Origin: a virus | IMG/VR virus record: IMGVR_UViG_3300037041_002188 | Coordinates: 1-54,320 of that record | Strand: one strand, 5' to 3' | Length of the DNA: 54,320 nt | Part shown: positions 34,220 to 42,095 of the stretch, piece by piece | How the letters are laid out: each line of letters starts with the position of its first letter | Numbering within the stretch: position 1 is the first letter of the stretch | Translations under genes and position numbers: made by a program | Notes under the pieces: model-generated | Databases searched by the model: none | What the model was told of the DNA's origin: nothing | Seen by the model: the letters and a program-made list of their open reading frames with translations, nothing else

Positions 34220-34303
34220 TACAGATGGCCGGAATTGAACCGGCAAGAGTTTACACTCGCAAGATTTTAAGTCTTGTGTGTCTACCAATTCCACCACATC
34301 TGC
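34220..34303 (-). tRNA. tRNA-Leu (anticodon UAA)
   Basis: Read on the minus strand, GCAGATG and CATCTGT form the acceptor stem (G1-U72 wobble), GTGG...GGTAGACAC the D arm, CAAGA-CTTAAAA-TCTTG the anticodon arm with UAA, GAGTGTAAACTC the long variable arm of class II tRNAs, and GCCGG-TTCAATT-CCGGC the T arm, then A73. CCA is not encoded. It reads UUA codons, which are frequent in this AT-rich genome. Confidence 0.95.
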
Positions 34304-34359
34304 AAAAAAGAGTGAAAATATCTCTAGGGTTCAAATCTTAGTATATGGCTAGGGGTATG

Positions 34360-34680
34360 TCAACACACAAGGGATTTTTCTATGAAAATATCGACTTTTT
34401 CTTTTGTTTGGTTCCCTACTAAAGTATCAACAGGTTCGCCTTCTTTGAAAAATATCAAATATGGGATTGATCTAATACCAAAATTAGAGGCTACTGTTGT
34501 CTGTTCATCTACATTGCATTTAGCTATAACTACTTCCTCACCATACTCCTCTTCAATATTTTCAAGGGTGTGAAGCATCTGTAGACAAGGGCCGCACCAT
34601 TCGGCCCAAAAATCGACTAGTACAGGGGATTTACTTTTCAGTACAACTTCTTCAAAATTTTCATCAGTCACTTCTAACAT
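34360..34680 (-). CDS. Thioredoxin
   Basis: A 106-residue thioredoxin with the full active site FWAEWCGPC, cis-Pro loop IRSIPYLIFF and standard length. It reduces disulfides; in phages it may serve ribonucleotide reductase or bind a DNA polymerase, as in T7, though no partner is evident. I start at 34680 because GGAG lies 9 nt upstream; the frame continues into the mannanase gene. Confidence 0.92.
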   Translation of the reverse strand: MLEVTDENFEEVVLKSKSPVLVDFWAEWCGPCLQMLHTLENIEEEYGEEVVIAKCNVDEQTTVASNFGIRSIPYLIFFKEGEPVDTLVGNQTKEKVDIFIEKSLVC

Positions 34681-34717
34681 ATGTTTAACTCCATAGTTCA
34701 AAAAAAAGTATTCAAAA

Positions 34718-35803
34718 CTATGGATAAGATAACTGTGCTCCAATTTTTTCTATCGACAGCTTTTTCAAATTGTCACACATGGTAGTAAACTCTGGACACC
34801 ATACAGTGAACCCATCATAATCAGGGTATAGTGATCCATCCATTTGCTTACCACTTAGTATCCAAAGTAGCATACCACTTACATTATTTTGGTTTGCTAG
34901 TGAATACCAGTTAGTAAATATTTCATTTCTTTTTAGTCTATCCTTTAGGCCATACTCACCCAAAAAAACGGGTTTGTTTAGACTTTTAGCTACTTGTGCA
35001 TGTTTAACAATATATTCGTTTGCTTGCTGCTCATTAAATCCCCACCAGTCGGGATACAAATGAAATGAAACAACATCAATATTTTTTGACTTATGAGCTT
35101 CAAAAGGATCACTGTCGATAGCTCCCTCAGAACCAGTTGTCACTAGGTGATTCGTATCTATTGTTTTTATATACCCTGACATCTCATCAATCCAGTTGTA
35201 AAGAGCGTACTTGTCTCCGCATCTAGGCTCATTCATCAACTCCCACATCAGTATGGTAGGCTCGTCCTTATACGCAACACCTGTGTAAGTATTTACCCTA
35301 TTCAAAACATATTTCACATAGTCTCTGTAAATACTTTTCATATCTTCATCTCGGAAGAAATCGTCGTGGTTATATTTTTTTGTCCATGATAAGTATTGAT
35401 TGATCCCACCAAAATCACCCCAGTTGTTTGCTAGTGCAAGTACAAGTTTGATATTTTCTTTTTTAGCTTTGTATATAACGTAGTCTAATTTTTTAAAGGT
35501 TGGTTCATCATATTTTCTAGCTTCTGGTTGAAAACAAAAGCCATCATGCATACCACCATCACAAAAAGCCCAAGTTCTTATTACATTCATATTCAAAGAT
35601 TTAGCATCCTCGAAAACTTCATCTACCATGGCTTGAGGTTTGTAAAAGAAATAGTATTGATTAGCACCCGAAAATTGAAATTCCTTATTGTCAATAATAA
35701 TTTTTTGGTCTTTTACTTGTGCAAACTCAATGCCGCAAGCGGTTTGCACAAAAAGTAGAAAGGTAAAGAGAGTGAAAAGAAAGATATTAGCTATAATCTT
35801 CAT
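34718..35803 (-). CDS. GH5-type mannanase-like glycoside hydrolase
   Basis: A 361-residue secreted glycoside hydrolase. MKIIANIFLFTLFTFLL is a signal segment ending near QTACG. The TIM-barrel signatures of GH5 clan A are present: FSGANQYYFFY, NVIRTWAFCDG, ILMWELMNEPRC (acid/base Glu), VSFHLYPDWWG, and VFLGEYGLK (nucleophile Glu). The pattern is closest, by eye, to endo-beta-1,4-mannanases. In a phage it may degrade a host or matrix polysaccharide, or be a metabolic gene taken from a host. I start at 35803, where GGTGGTG lies upstream, rather than at the ATG at 35815. Confidence 0.85.
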   Translation of the reverse strand: MKIIANIFLFTLFTFLLFVQTACGIEFAQVKDQKIIIDNKEFQFSGANQYYFFYKPQAMVDEVFEDAKSLNMNVIRTWAFCDGGMHDGFCFQPEARKYDEPTFKKLDYVIYKAKKENIKLVLALANNWGDFGGINQYLSWTKKYNHDDFFRDEDMKSIYRDYVKYVLNRVNTYTGVAYKDEPTILMWELMNEPRCGDKYALYNWIDEMSGYIKTIDTNHLVTTGSEGAIDSDPFEAHKSKNIDVVSFHLYPDWWGFNEQQANEYIVKHAQVAKSLNKPVFLGEYGLKDRLKRNEIFTNWYSLANQNNVSGMLLWILSGKQMDGSLYPDYDGFTVWCPEFTTMCDNLKKLSIEKIGAQLSYP

Positions 35804-35872
35804 ATGCACCACCATAATTGTTAAAGGAAAAACCTATTAACAAGTTAAGATGGTTTTTGTTTTGTAGCTTTA

Positions 35873-36652
35873 TTACTTTAATCGATGATATGACACAACA
35901 ACCATGAGAATTTTCATTTCATTATACGTAAGAAAATTACTTTTTATCTGATTACATGGGGTACAGCAAGAAACAGAATTCTCTATAGTATATCCTATAT
36001 TTTTCTCAGGGTTCTTTTTATCTAAACCATAACCCGTACCAATATTTTCAGTACCACAATAAGCGCAAGGTTGTGAAAGTAATTTATGATATTGTTCAAA
36101 ACTAATTTCAAGATTTATATTTTTGTCTTTTGATGCTCTAACCAATCTCCCCCATCGTTTTCTAACAGATGAACATTTTGTTACGTTGTGAAGGCTATAT
36201 AATTTGGTTACTTGTGGTATGCCCATTTCACCTTGTAGAATTGCGTGAAACATAAGTAGCTCTTCTGGTAATAGTAGATCTCTTTTTACCGTGTTGCATC
36301 TGAGGCAGCAAGGAACGCAGTTCTGTTTAGAATACCCTTTTGAAGAATCAAGGCGATCTATATTAGGTGCGGTTAAAGATAGGTCTATTTTACAGTAATG
36401 ACATTTATTCGTTGAACGGATTTCTATAAAATCAGCTAACTCTATTTCAAAGGGAACATTTGCTACCTTGGCTCTTCTTTTTAGGTAAGTATATTGTCTT
36501 GTGGGAAGTGTAGCTAAACTTTTTATCCGTTGTTTTTCACGCTCCCTATGCTTCGCATAGTGTTTTTTATTGCGCTTTCTATTTGCAATTTTACCCTTGT
36601 CTGTTTGAGCGTATAATTTTTTCCTTTCTCTAATTTTGTCATCAGTGGTCAT
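35873..36652 (-). CDS. Double-HNH endonuclease-like protein
   Basis: A 259-residue basic protein with two HNH-like zinc modules. The first is CHYCKIDLS ... IDRLDSSKGYSKQNCVPCC followed by RCNTVKRDL (about 85-135); the second is CAYCGTENIG ... ENSVSCCTPCNQIKSN (about 195-240). The usual first His is replaced by a D-R-L-D type motif in module 1. A Lys/Arg-rich helix forms the N-terminus. The ATG overlaps the stop of the ParB-like gene (ATGA), placing it in the IbrA/IbrB cassette. A longer relative is at 40288..41970. Confidence 0.75.
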   Translation of the reverse strand: MTTDDKIRERKKLYAQTDKGKIANRKRNKKHYAKHREREKQRIKSLATLPTRQYTYLKRRAKVANVPFEIELADFIEIRSTNKCHYCKIDLSLTAPNIDRLDSSKGYSKQNCVPCCLRCNTVKRDLLLPEELLMFHAILQGEMGIPQVTKLYSLHNVTKCSSVRKRWGRLVRASKDKNINLEISFEQYHKLLSQPCAYCGTENIGTGYGLDKKNPEKNIGYTIENSVSCCTPCNQIKSNFLTYNEMKILMVVVSYHRLK

Positions 36653-37143
36653 TCCCAAGATTTACTATACTCCCTGTCCTTAAATATTTCTGGTAATCCT
36701 GTAGCTTGCTTTAATCGCAATACTTCATCAGCATCCATTCCTAGATGTTTAGCGATCTCAGCATCATCCCATCCCTGTTTAAAAAGGCTTGCTACAATAT
36801 CGACCATGGGTTCAATGCCATGTTTACCTCTGGCTCTATTATGCCTTATGGTAGAAGCAATTCTTTCTTTCAGAGGCTTATCAATTACTACAATAGGTAT
36901 CTCAGGTAGTTTAAATAGTTCTTTCGCACAGCGATATCTATGAAAGCCATCCACTATGATGTACTTATCATTAACATCGTCGTAATAGCATACGACTGGC
37001 TGAGTAAAACCATCTTCTTCAATGGAGTGTTGCAGTAGTTTAAATTCGGGCGGTGCTACTGTGTTGGGGTTATAACTGTTTGCGATGACTTTTGTGATGT
37101 CTACCATCTTCACATCAAGAACAGGGAAGGTTATTTTCTTCAT
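36649..37143 (-). CDS. ibrB: ParB-like nuclease-domain protein, IbrB type
   Basis: A 164-residue protein with a clear ParB/sulfiredoxin domain: VIANSYNPNTVAPPE, DGFTQPVVCYY, YIIVDGFHRYRCAKEL (nucleotide-binding turn), then RHNRARGKHGIEPM. The C-terminus contains a helix-turn-helix (DAEIAKHLGMDADEVLRLKQ) and ends in EYSKSWE, as I recall for IbrB proteins. IbrB is the usual partner of IbrA. Both its start and stop overlap neighbours by 4 nt, indicating tight coupling. The enzymatic activity of the pair is not established. Confidence 0.85.
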   Translation of the reverse strand: MKKITFPVLDVKMVDITKVIANSYNPNTVAPPEFKLLQHSIEEDGFTQPVVCYYDDVNDKYIIVDGFHRYRCAKELFKLPEIPIVVIDKPLKERIASTIRHNRARGKHGIEPMVDIVASLFKQGWDDAEIAKHLGMDADEVLRLKQATGLPEIFKDREYSKSWE

Positions 37144-37619
37144 TCGTTCACTTTCTTAACCAAGTTGTAGTAACCACGTTGACCGTAAATAACAAAGCCA
37201 TTTTTTTTGTAAAGATGCATACTCCTATCATCCTTCACCATGGCCCGGAGTTCACCTTTATCTTTCAAATATTTTAACCTTGTGTTGAATAGTTTTGAAC
37301 CGCACCCCTTACCCTTATACTTATCAAGGACAAAAAATTGATTCAATAACACATGGCTTTTCTTTTTAAAAGCAGTACAGAAACCAGTAACCACATCACC
37401 CTCGAACATAACAAACCAGATGCTGTTAGGTTCGTTATACAAAGGTTCACCAAAAGTTTTGAAAAAAGTTTTATCAGCAAAAAATGGCCCCATTAATCCA
37501 TAAAATGATTTTGTTTGTTGCGCTTCAGTATAAATTTTTATTTCCATAGAGAGTTCTCCATCATTATTACTACAGGCATCGGATTTTTCTACCGTTTCTT
37601 GAATACTATCTGTAATCAT
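37140..37619 (-). CDS. GNAT acetyltransferase
   Basis: A 159-residue protein. The acetyl-CoA site is FFVLDKYKGKGCGSKLF (Q/RxxGxG/A-like), followed by MHLYKKNGFVIYG, the typical C-terminal GNAT block. The substrate is unknown. Start at 37619 overlaps the IbrA stop (ATGA); an internal ATG at 37547 with GGAG upstream is an alternative that would drop a poorly conserved leader. It is wedged between IbrA and IbrB, so it probably works with them. Confidence 0.82.
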   Translation of the reverse strand: MITDSIQETVEKSDACSNNDGELSMEIKIYTEAQQTKSFYGLMGPFFADKTFFKTFGEPLYNEPNSIWFVMFEGDVVTGFCTAFKKKSHVLLNQFFVLDKYKGKGCGSKLFNTRLKYLKDKGELRAMVKDDRSMHLYKKNGFVIYGQRGYYNLVKKVNE

Positions 37620-38863
37620 TTGATTTTATAACCTTCTAATAAATCATTTATGGCTTTATCTGTTCGTTTAGATTCTGCAAATCCGTATTTTTTACACATC
37701 CAATCTCTTTTGATGATGAAGTTCGCCATGGTTTCCCATGACCCTACGTATGCTATTGAGATATTATTATTGGCAGCAAATTCTTTAGCCTCTTTTCGAG
37801 TATCGAACCACCACTGCTTCAGTCCTAATTTATCTCTACTGTAGACTTCAAACCATCTTATAATAACATTGAATCGATATCGATAGTTTACTTGAGCTTC
37901 TGGTGGGAGTGAATCTAATAATAGCCATGTGAATTGTTCCCATGTACTATTTTTAGGTTTTTTTGTTCTCAGTGTGTTCAAATTTGTGTCGTTATACAAG
38001 GCACCAAAATTTGCACCCTCTACTCTATCAACTAAACGATGCCATGTCTCAGGCTCTATCTCATGCCATTGACCAAGATCTTTTTTCTGAACCTCACCAA
38101 GAGCATTACATATTCGCATCTCATGCAAAGTTTTTCCAGCTAGGTAGAACTTATCGTAGGTTTTGTTATAATCCCAACCATGCTTACCTGTCGCTGTCCA
38201 GATATCTTCTACTTGCCAGTCATAGATAGGTAAAGACACCCATGTCTTAATACCGCTATCTTTTGTTCGATAACACCATTTTGTTAACTTGTCTCTATTT
38301 TTCTCAGTCGCAATTAACATGTGCCGACCATAAGATTCATCGGTTCGTAAACCCAAAATACTAGCTATTTTATCAACACCCTTTTTTTCAGCTAACCAGT
38401 CTCCAAATTTTTTCACAACCCATAAGCTATATGAATTTTGAGAGTACCACTCTTTCCATGCCTCTGGTAAATTGTCCTCGTTTATGACACAAGGGTACTC
38501 AGGCATAGGTCTAACCCATTTATCCTTCTTAGCCTTATCCCAAGGCTTCCAGTACCGTTCAAAGACGCTAGAGCCATTATCTTCAGCTTCTGGTAGGCAT
38601 ATCCAATAAGGTTCAACTTCTTTTCGAAACATTTGTCTCTCAACAAAGTTAATTGTTTCCTTATAGCAAGTCTCCCAGTCAAAAAACATAACAGGGACAG
38701 GTAGCTTATTTTTAACCGTAGCCCTCTCAATAAATAGCTGCAAGGCAACACCGCTATCTTTTCCACCGCTGAAGCAAACAAAGAAAGCAGGGAAGTTATC
38801 AAGAATATAATCTACTCTTTCAACAGCAGCTTCATAAACATTTTTATTAATATACTTCTTCAT
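37616..38863 (-). CDS. ibrA: PAPS-reductase-family protein, IbrA type
   Basis: A 415-residue protein of the PP-loop ATPase/PAPS-reductase family. FFVCFSGGKDSGVALQL (residues 27-43) is the PP-loop; FFDWETCYKET, LGLRTDESYGRHML and VSLPIYDWQVEDIW are typical of the family. The C-terminus (YRYRFNVIIRWFEVY and GSWETMANFIIKRDWMCKKY) matches what I recall of the DUF3440 part of IbrA. IbrA/IbrB pairs occur in prophages and are known as regulators in E. coli, with unknown biochemistry; related PP-loop enzymes put sulfur into DNA or tRNA. It is first in a four-gene overlapping cassette. Confidence 0.88.
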   Translation of the reverse strand: MKKYINKNVYEAAVERVDYILDNFPAFFVCFSGGKDSGVALQLFIERATVKNKLPVPVMFFDWETCYKETINFVERQMFRKEVEPYWICLPEAEDNGSSVFERYWKPWDKAKKDKWVRPMPEYPCVINEDNLPEAWKEWYSQNSYSLWVVKKFGDWLAEKKGVDKIASILGLRTDESYGRHMLIATEKNRDKLTKWCYRTKDSGIKTWVSLPIYDWQVEDIWTATGKHGWDYNKTYDKFYLAGKTLHEMRICNALGEVQKKDLGQWHEIEPETWHRLVDRVEGANFGALYNDTNLNTLRTKKPKNSTWEQFTWLLLDSLPPEAQVNYRYRFNVIIRWFEVYSRDKLGLKQWWFDTRKEAKEFAANNNISIAYVGSWETMANFIIKRDWMCKKYGFAESKRTDKAINDLLEGYKIK

Positions 38864-39035
38864 TTTATGTCTTTATATTATAAACAATAACATTTGATGT
38901 TTTATTATATTTTAGGCATAATGTCAATTTGGTTTTGTGGGCAAGGTCTGGTGAAAGAATATTAGCACTACTTGGAAAATATTTTCTTAAATGATATTTT
39001 TTGCCGTTAGGTAATTTTATTTTTAGGAGTATGTA

Positions 39036-39392
39036 ATGGATAAAGAATTTTTGATAAAAGATATGGCAAACATAATCACAACATGGGCCTATCGTAATTC
39101 AAGTATAGAATCTTTACATAGCGGCACATTTCCTACCTCGAAGGTTGGGGATTTTTCAGATGTTAAAGTAGTCTCTCCCTTTGGAGAGATTCCGTGGAAT
39201 TCGTTAAGTAGGATATCTGATGAAGAGATGAAGAAATTGAATAAGGAGATACATAATAGAATATACACATTTCTTCATCAGATTTTTATAAAAAATGATC
39301 CCTTTTCCATAGGGAGACTATCTGCATCATCTGAATGGGAAGAGCCTACCATCGATGCAGAACTTTTTAACTACTTGAATAAAAAAACGTAG
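39036..39392 (+). CDS. Hypothetical protein
   Basis: A 118-residue acidic helical protein without recognised motif. TAGGAG lies about 7 nt before the ATG. It is followed 12 nt later by a homing-type nuclease gene. Confidence 0.68.
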   Translation: MDKEFLIKDMANIITTWAYRNSSIESLHSGTFPTSKVGDFSDVKVVSPFGEIPWNSLSRISDEEMKKLNKEIHNRIYTFLHQIFIKNDPFSIGRLSASSEWEEPTIDAELFNYLNKKT

Positions 39393-39404
39393 ACGAAAGT
39401 AGAT

Positions 39405-40346
39405 ATGTCACCGATAGGTATTGAAAATTTCCTAATTGAATTAGGCACTAAATCAAAAGATGATCTTCAGTTACTCTATGATGCTGCCATCCTATCCAGT
39501 AGAAAACAATATAATACTAGCAGTGGGGCAAAATCGTTATGCCTCTCGAAAGGGTATAGCTCTAGCAAAGAAGATTTACAAAAGGTTAGGCTGTTTTTAT
39601 TTGGTGTCGGTGTCGTTTTGAAAGTAGGTGACCGGCAGTGTGTTGACCCTAGTACCAAACAAAAAAAATCCAAAAGACAAAGAGAACTCAGATCCCTTGA
39701 AACTGATGGCATCCGAGTAGCTAAGATAACCCACACAATCGCAAATAAATCTAAAGATGAGATGGAGAGAATTCGAACTAAACAAAAAAAATCCTTAAAA
39801 GAAACTTTGTCAATCAAAATGGCTGACAAGTCTACTTGGGATTCTAACCAAAATCAGTATCAGCATAAAGCTAAACTAGCACGAGCTTCTATGACTCAAG
39901 AGGACCATGAGAGAAGTATTGCAAAGTGGAAAGAAACCTACTGGGCTAAATCAGATGAAGAGAGACATAGCATTTTTATCAAAAAAGAAAAGTCTAACAA
40001 CATTGGTTTCTGGTTAGATGGTATCTGGTTCGGTTCTGGTTTCGAATTGAACATGTTTATTTTCCTCACTAGGTTAGGTATCAAATTTGTTTTCCAAGGG
40101 CTTACCTGTAATTTAAATGGCTATACATGGCACCCAGACTTCTACCTTCCTGACCATAATTTGATACTGGAAGTTAAAGGAGCACACCTTAAATCTAAAA
40201 AGTATTGGTTAGAGAAAACCTTGCCAAAGATACAAGAAGTAAAATTGTGGAACACATATGCTATAAGAGTATGTTGGGAAAGAAAAATTAAAGTTGAAAC
40301 TCTAGCTGAGTTGTTAGACTTGTGCGAAGTGGTGGGGATTGAGTAA
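39405..40346 (+). CDS. PD-(D/E)xK homing endonuclease-like protein
   Basis: A 313-residue protein. The C-terminal 120 residues form a PD-(D/E)xK nuclease core: WFGSGFELNMFIFL (helix with Glu), WHPDFYLPDHN (Asp) and LILEVKGAH (ExK). This arrangement is typical of free-standing phage homing endonucleases and Vsr-like enzymes. The N-terminal 190 residues are basic and helical, with repeated Lys/Gln-rich stretches, and may recognise DNA. Its last 59 nt overlap the convergent double-HNH gene. Confidence 0.78.
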   Translation: MSPIGIENFLIELGTKSKDDLQLLYDAAILSSRKQYNTSSGAKSLCLSKGYSSSKEDLQKVRLFLFGVGVVLKVGDRQCVDPSTKQKKSKRQRELRSLETDGIRVAKITHTIANKSKDEMERIRTKQKKSLKETLSIKMADKSTWDSNQNQYQHKAKLARASMTQEDHERSIAKWKETYWAKSDEERHSIFIKKEKSNNIGFWLDGIWFGSGFELNMFIFLTRLGIKFVFQGLTCNLNGYTWHPDFYLPDHNLILEVKGAHLKSKKYWLEKTLPKIQEVKLWNTYAIRVCWERKIKVETLAELLDLCEVVGIE

Positions 40347-41970
40347 CACAGGCACACGTATTGTCTCTAAACCATCTATATTGACGGGTATGTGTTTTCC
40401 CATGTTCACATATCGCTATTAACTTGCTATCCTTATTTTGGTATTCTCCTGATACATATACCCATCCATTGCTTGATAGTCGTTCTTTAAAGGCATCAAA
40501 TTTATTTGAAAGCCCTTCACATGCTGGACAATTTGGGAACTGTCTAATCCTTTCACACGTTCTTTTAAATAGGTGTCCTTTACTGCACGTTATAACTAAT
40601 TCTTTATGCTTTCGAGGGTTTATATATTCTTCAAAAGTAGATATCAAAACCATGTGACGAGATTCTATAATTTGTTTATATGAGTCGTAGGTTTTCCAAC
40701 TGCCATCAGGCATCTTCTTTTTAGGGCGTGGGGTTTTTGTTCTATTAAGAACAGAGTCATAATAATTTTTGTATATCTCCTCAATGTCTAGTAAGCCATT
40801 ATAGTACGCATTTTTCCCATCAAATTCTTTTTTGTAATGCTCACCGCAAAGATAGGTATCGCTATCAGGGTTCTTAATCCATTTTGTACTTTCATGTACG
40901 CCGCAGACAGCACACACTTTTTCACAATTTTGTGTGTTGAAGATTCTTATTTTTTGGATAGCATTTGCAATAGCTAACATTTCCTCAAAACTAAAAATAT
41001 CAGCTTTAATTTTATTGCACACAGGGCAACATGGCACACAGTTATCAAAATGGTAGTCAATTTTGTTATCTAGTCGATCTAACCCAGAAGGTATGCCCCC
41101 ACAATAGAAACAAGATGTTTTTAGTAGAACCTCAAAATCTTTTCTCTCTATCGAGATTTCAATACCACGGATTCGATTGGTAGCTACAAAGTGTGTGAAT
41201 TTTTCACTAGGGGTTAGTTTAGGTACTGTTGGATTTAAACTAAATTCGATTTTGTCGGGGATTACTTTATATAGGTGGTATTTTTTTAATGCTAGTACAG
41301 CAAAGAAAGTTTCTTCTTCGGTAAGGTACACACCTTTTAGATAATTACAAATATGGCAACATGGTACAGAGTTCTCATTATCATAGGCTCTTGTGTTATT
41401 ATCAAGCCTATCAAGACAGGTTCCAGTTTCTTCTAGCTCTCTACCACAGTAATGACATGGCTGACTTCTTTTTAATTTATATTCTTCGAGGGTGAGCAAA
41501 ACCTGTGCATTTCTTCTTTTGGCGTTGGACTTTAAGTAAGAAAATTGGTTTTCTACATACGTTCGGCTTAGTTTGTTAGTTTCTTTGTATGCTGCTTCAT
41601 TATTTTTATAATGCTCTGCGTGGTACTTTTTATTATCTTCTCTTATTTTTTCGACATTTTTATTATTGTACCGTTGTTTAGCTTCTTTTGCTTTTTGTTT
41701 TTCTTCTTCAGTCCATTCACTACGTGGCTTTCTTTTTCTGACATAACCTTCAGAACGTCTTTTTTTATCCGCTTCTTTGTTTCTTTCATTTACAGCGTTT
41801 CGGTACTCTACATCTTCCTGATATTTCTTTTTTCGGGCTTCATTAACATCTTCTTTATTTTTTTCATGGTATTGTTTCAAATATGTTTTTTTACATATCT
41901 GACCCTTTGGCGTGTTGTACCATTTTGGTGAATCGTGCATCGTGTTGCAGATTGTGCAAAAATTTTCCAT
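40288..41970 (-). CDS. Long double-HNH protein with extra zinc modules
   Basis: A 560-residue protein. Residues about 55-150 are highly basic and helical. Two HNH-like modules follow: CHYCGRELEETGTCLDRLDN ... ENSVPCCHICNYLKG and CFYCGGIPSGLDRLDN ... FDNCVPCCPVCNKIKAD. Then come further Cys clusters (CAVCGVHES with YLCGEHY; CSKGHLF with CPACEG), and a C-terminal domain like those that follow CxxxHxF repeats in phage nucleases. It is a longer relative of the protein at 35873..36652. Probably a mobile or DNA-processing nuclease. Confidence 0.78.
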   Translation of the reverse strand: MENFCTICNTMHDSPKWYNTPKGQICKKTYLKQYHEKNKEDVNEARKKKYQEDVEYRNAVNERNKEADKKRRSEGYVRKRKPRSEWTEEEKQKAKEAKQRYNNKNVEKIREDNKKYHAEHYKNNEAAYKETNKLSRTYVENQFSYLKSNAKRRNAQVLLTLEEYKLKRSQPCHYCGRELEETGTCLDRLDNNTRAYDNENSVPCCHICNYLKGVYLTEEETFFAVLALKKYHLYKVIPDKIEFSLNPTVPKLTPSEKFTHFVATNRIRGIEISIERKDFEVLLKTSCFYCGGIPSGLDRLDNKIDYHFDNCVPCCPVCNKIKADIFSFEEMLAIANAIQKIRIFNTQNCEKVCAVCGVHESTKWIKNPDSDTYLCGEHYKKEFDGKNAYYNGLLDIEEIYKNYYDSVLNRTKTPRPKKKMPDGSWKTYDSYKQIIESRHMVLISTFEEYINPRKHKELVITCSKGHLFKRTCERIRQFPNCPACEGLSNKFDAFKERLSSNGWVYVSGEYQNKDSKLIAICEHGKTHTRQYRWFRDNTCACVTQSPPLRTSLTTQLEFQL

Positions 41971-42036
41971 ATCCTAATGCCTTTATTCTCCGTTAGCTTT
42001 CAAACAGTAATATATGGGAAATTATAGGGAATGGAA

Positions 42037-42065
42037 AGAAAAAACCCACCTTATAAAGATGGGTC
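42037..42065 (-). terminator. Intrinsic terminator after capsid gene
   Basis: On the minus strand ACCCATCTT-tat-AAGGTGGGT is followed by TTTTTT, about 30 nt after the capsid protein stop. It separates the capsid gene from the double-HNH gene downstream. Confidence 0.85.
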
Positions 42066-42095
42066 TAACATTAGTTTGATAATGTTGTAGGCTTT

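Noticed and set aside
40288-41970. Possibility that the double-HNH protein is part of the IbrA/IbrB cassette
   Set aside because: It is about 1.4 kb away, separated by two plus-strand genes; only the shorter relative at 35873 overlaps the cassette.
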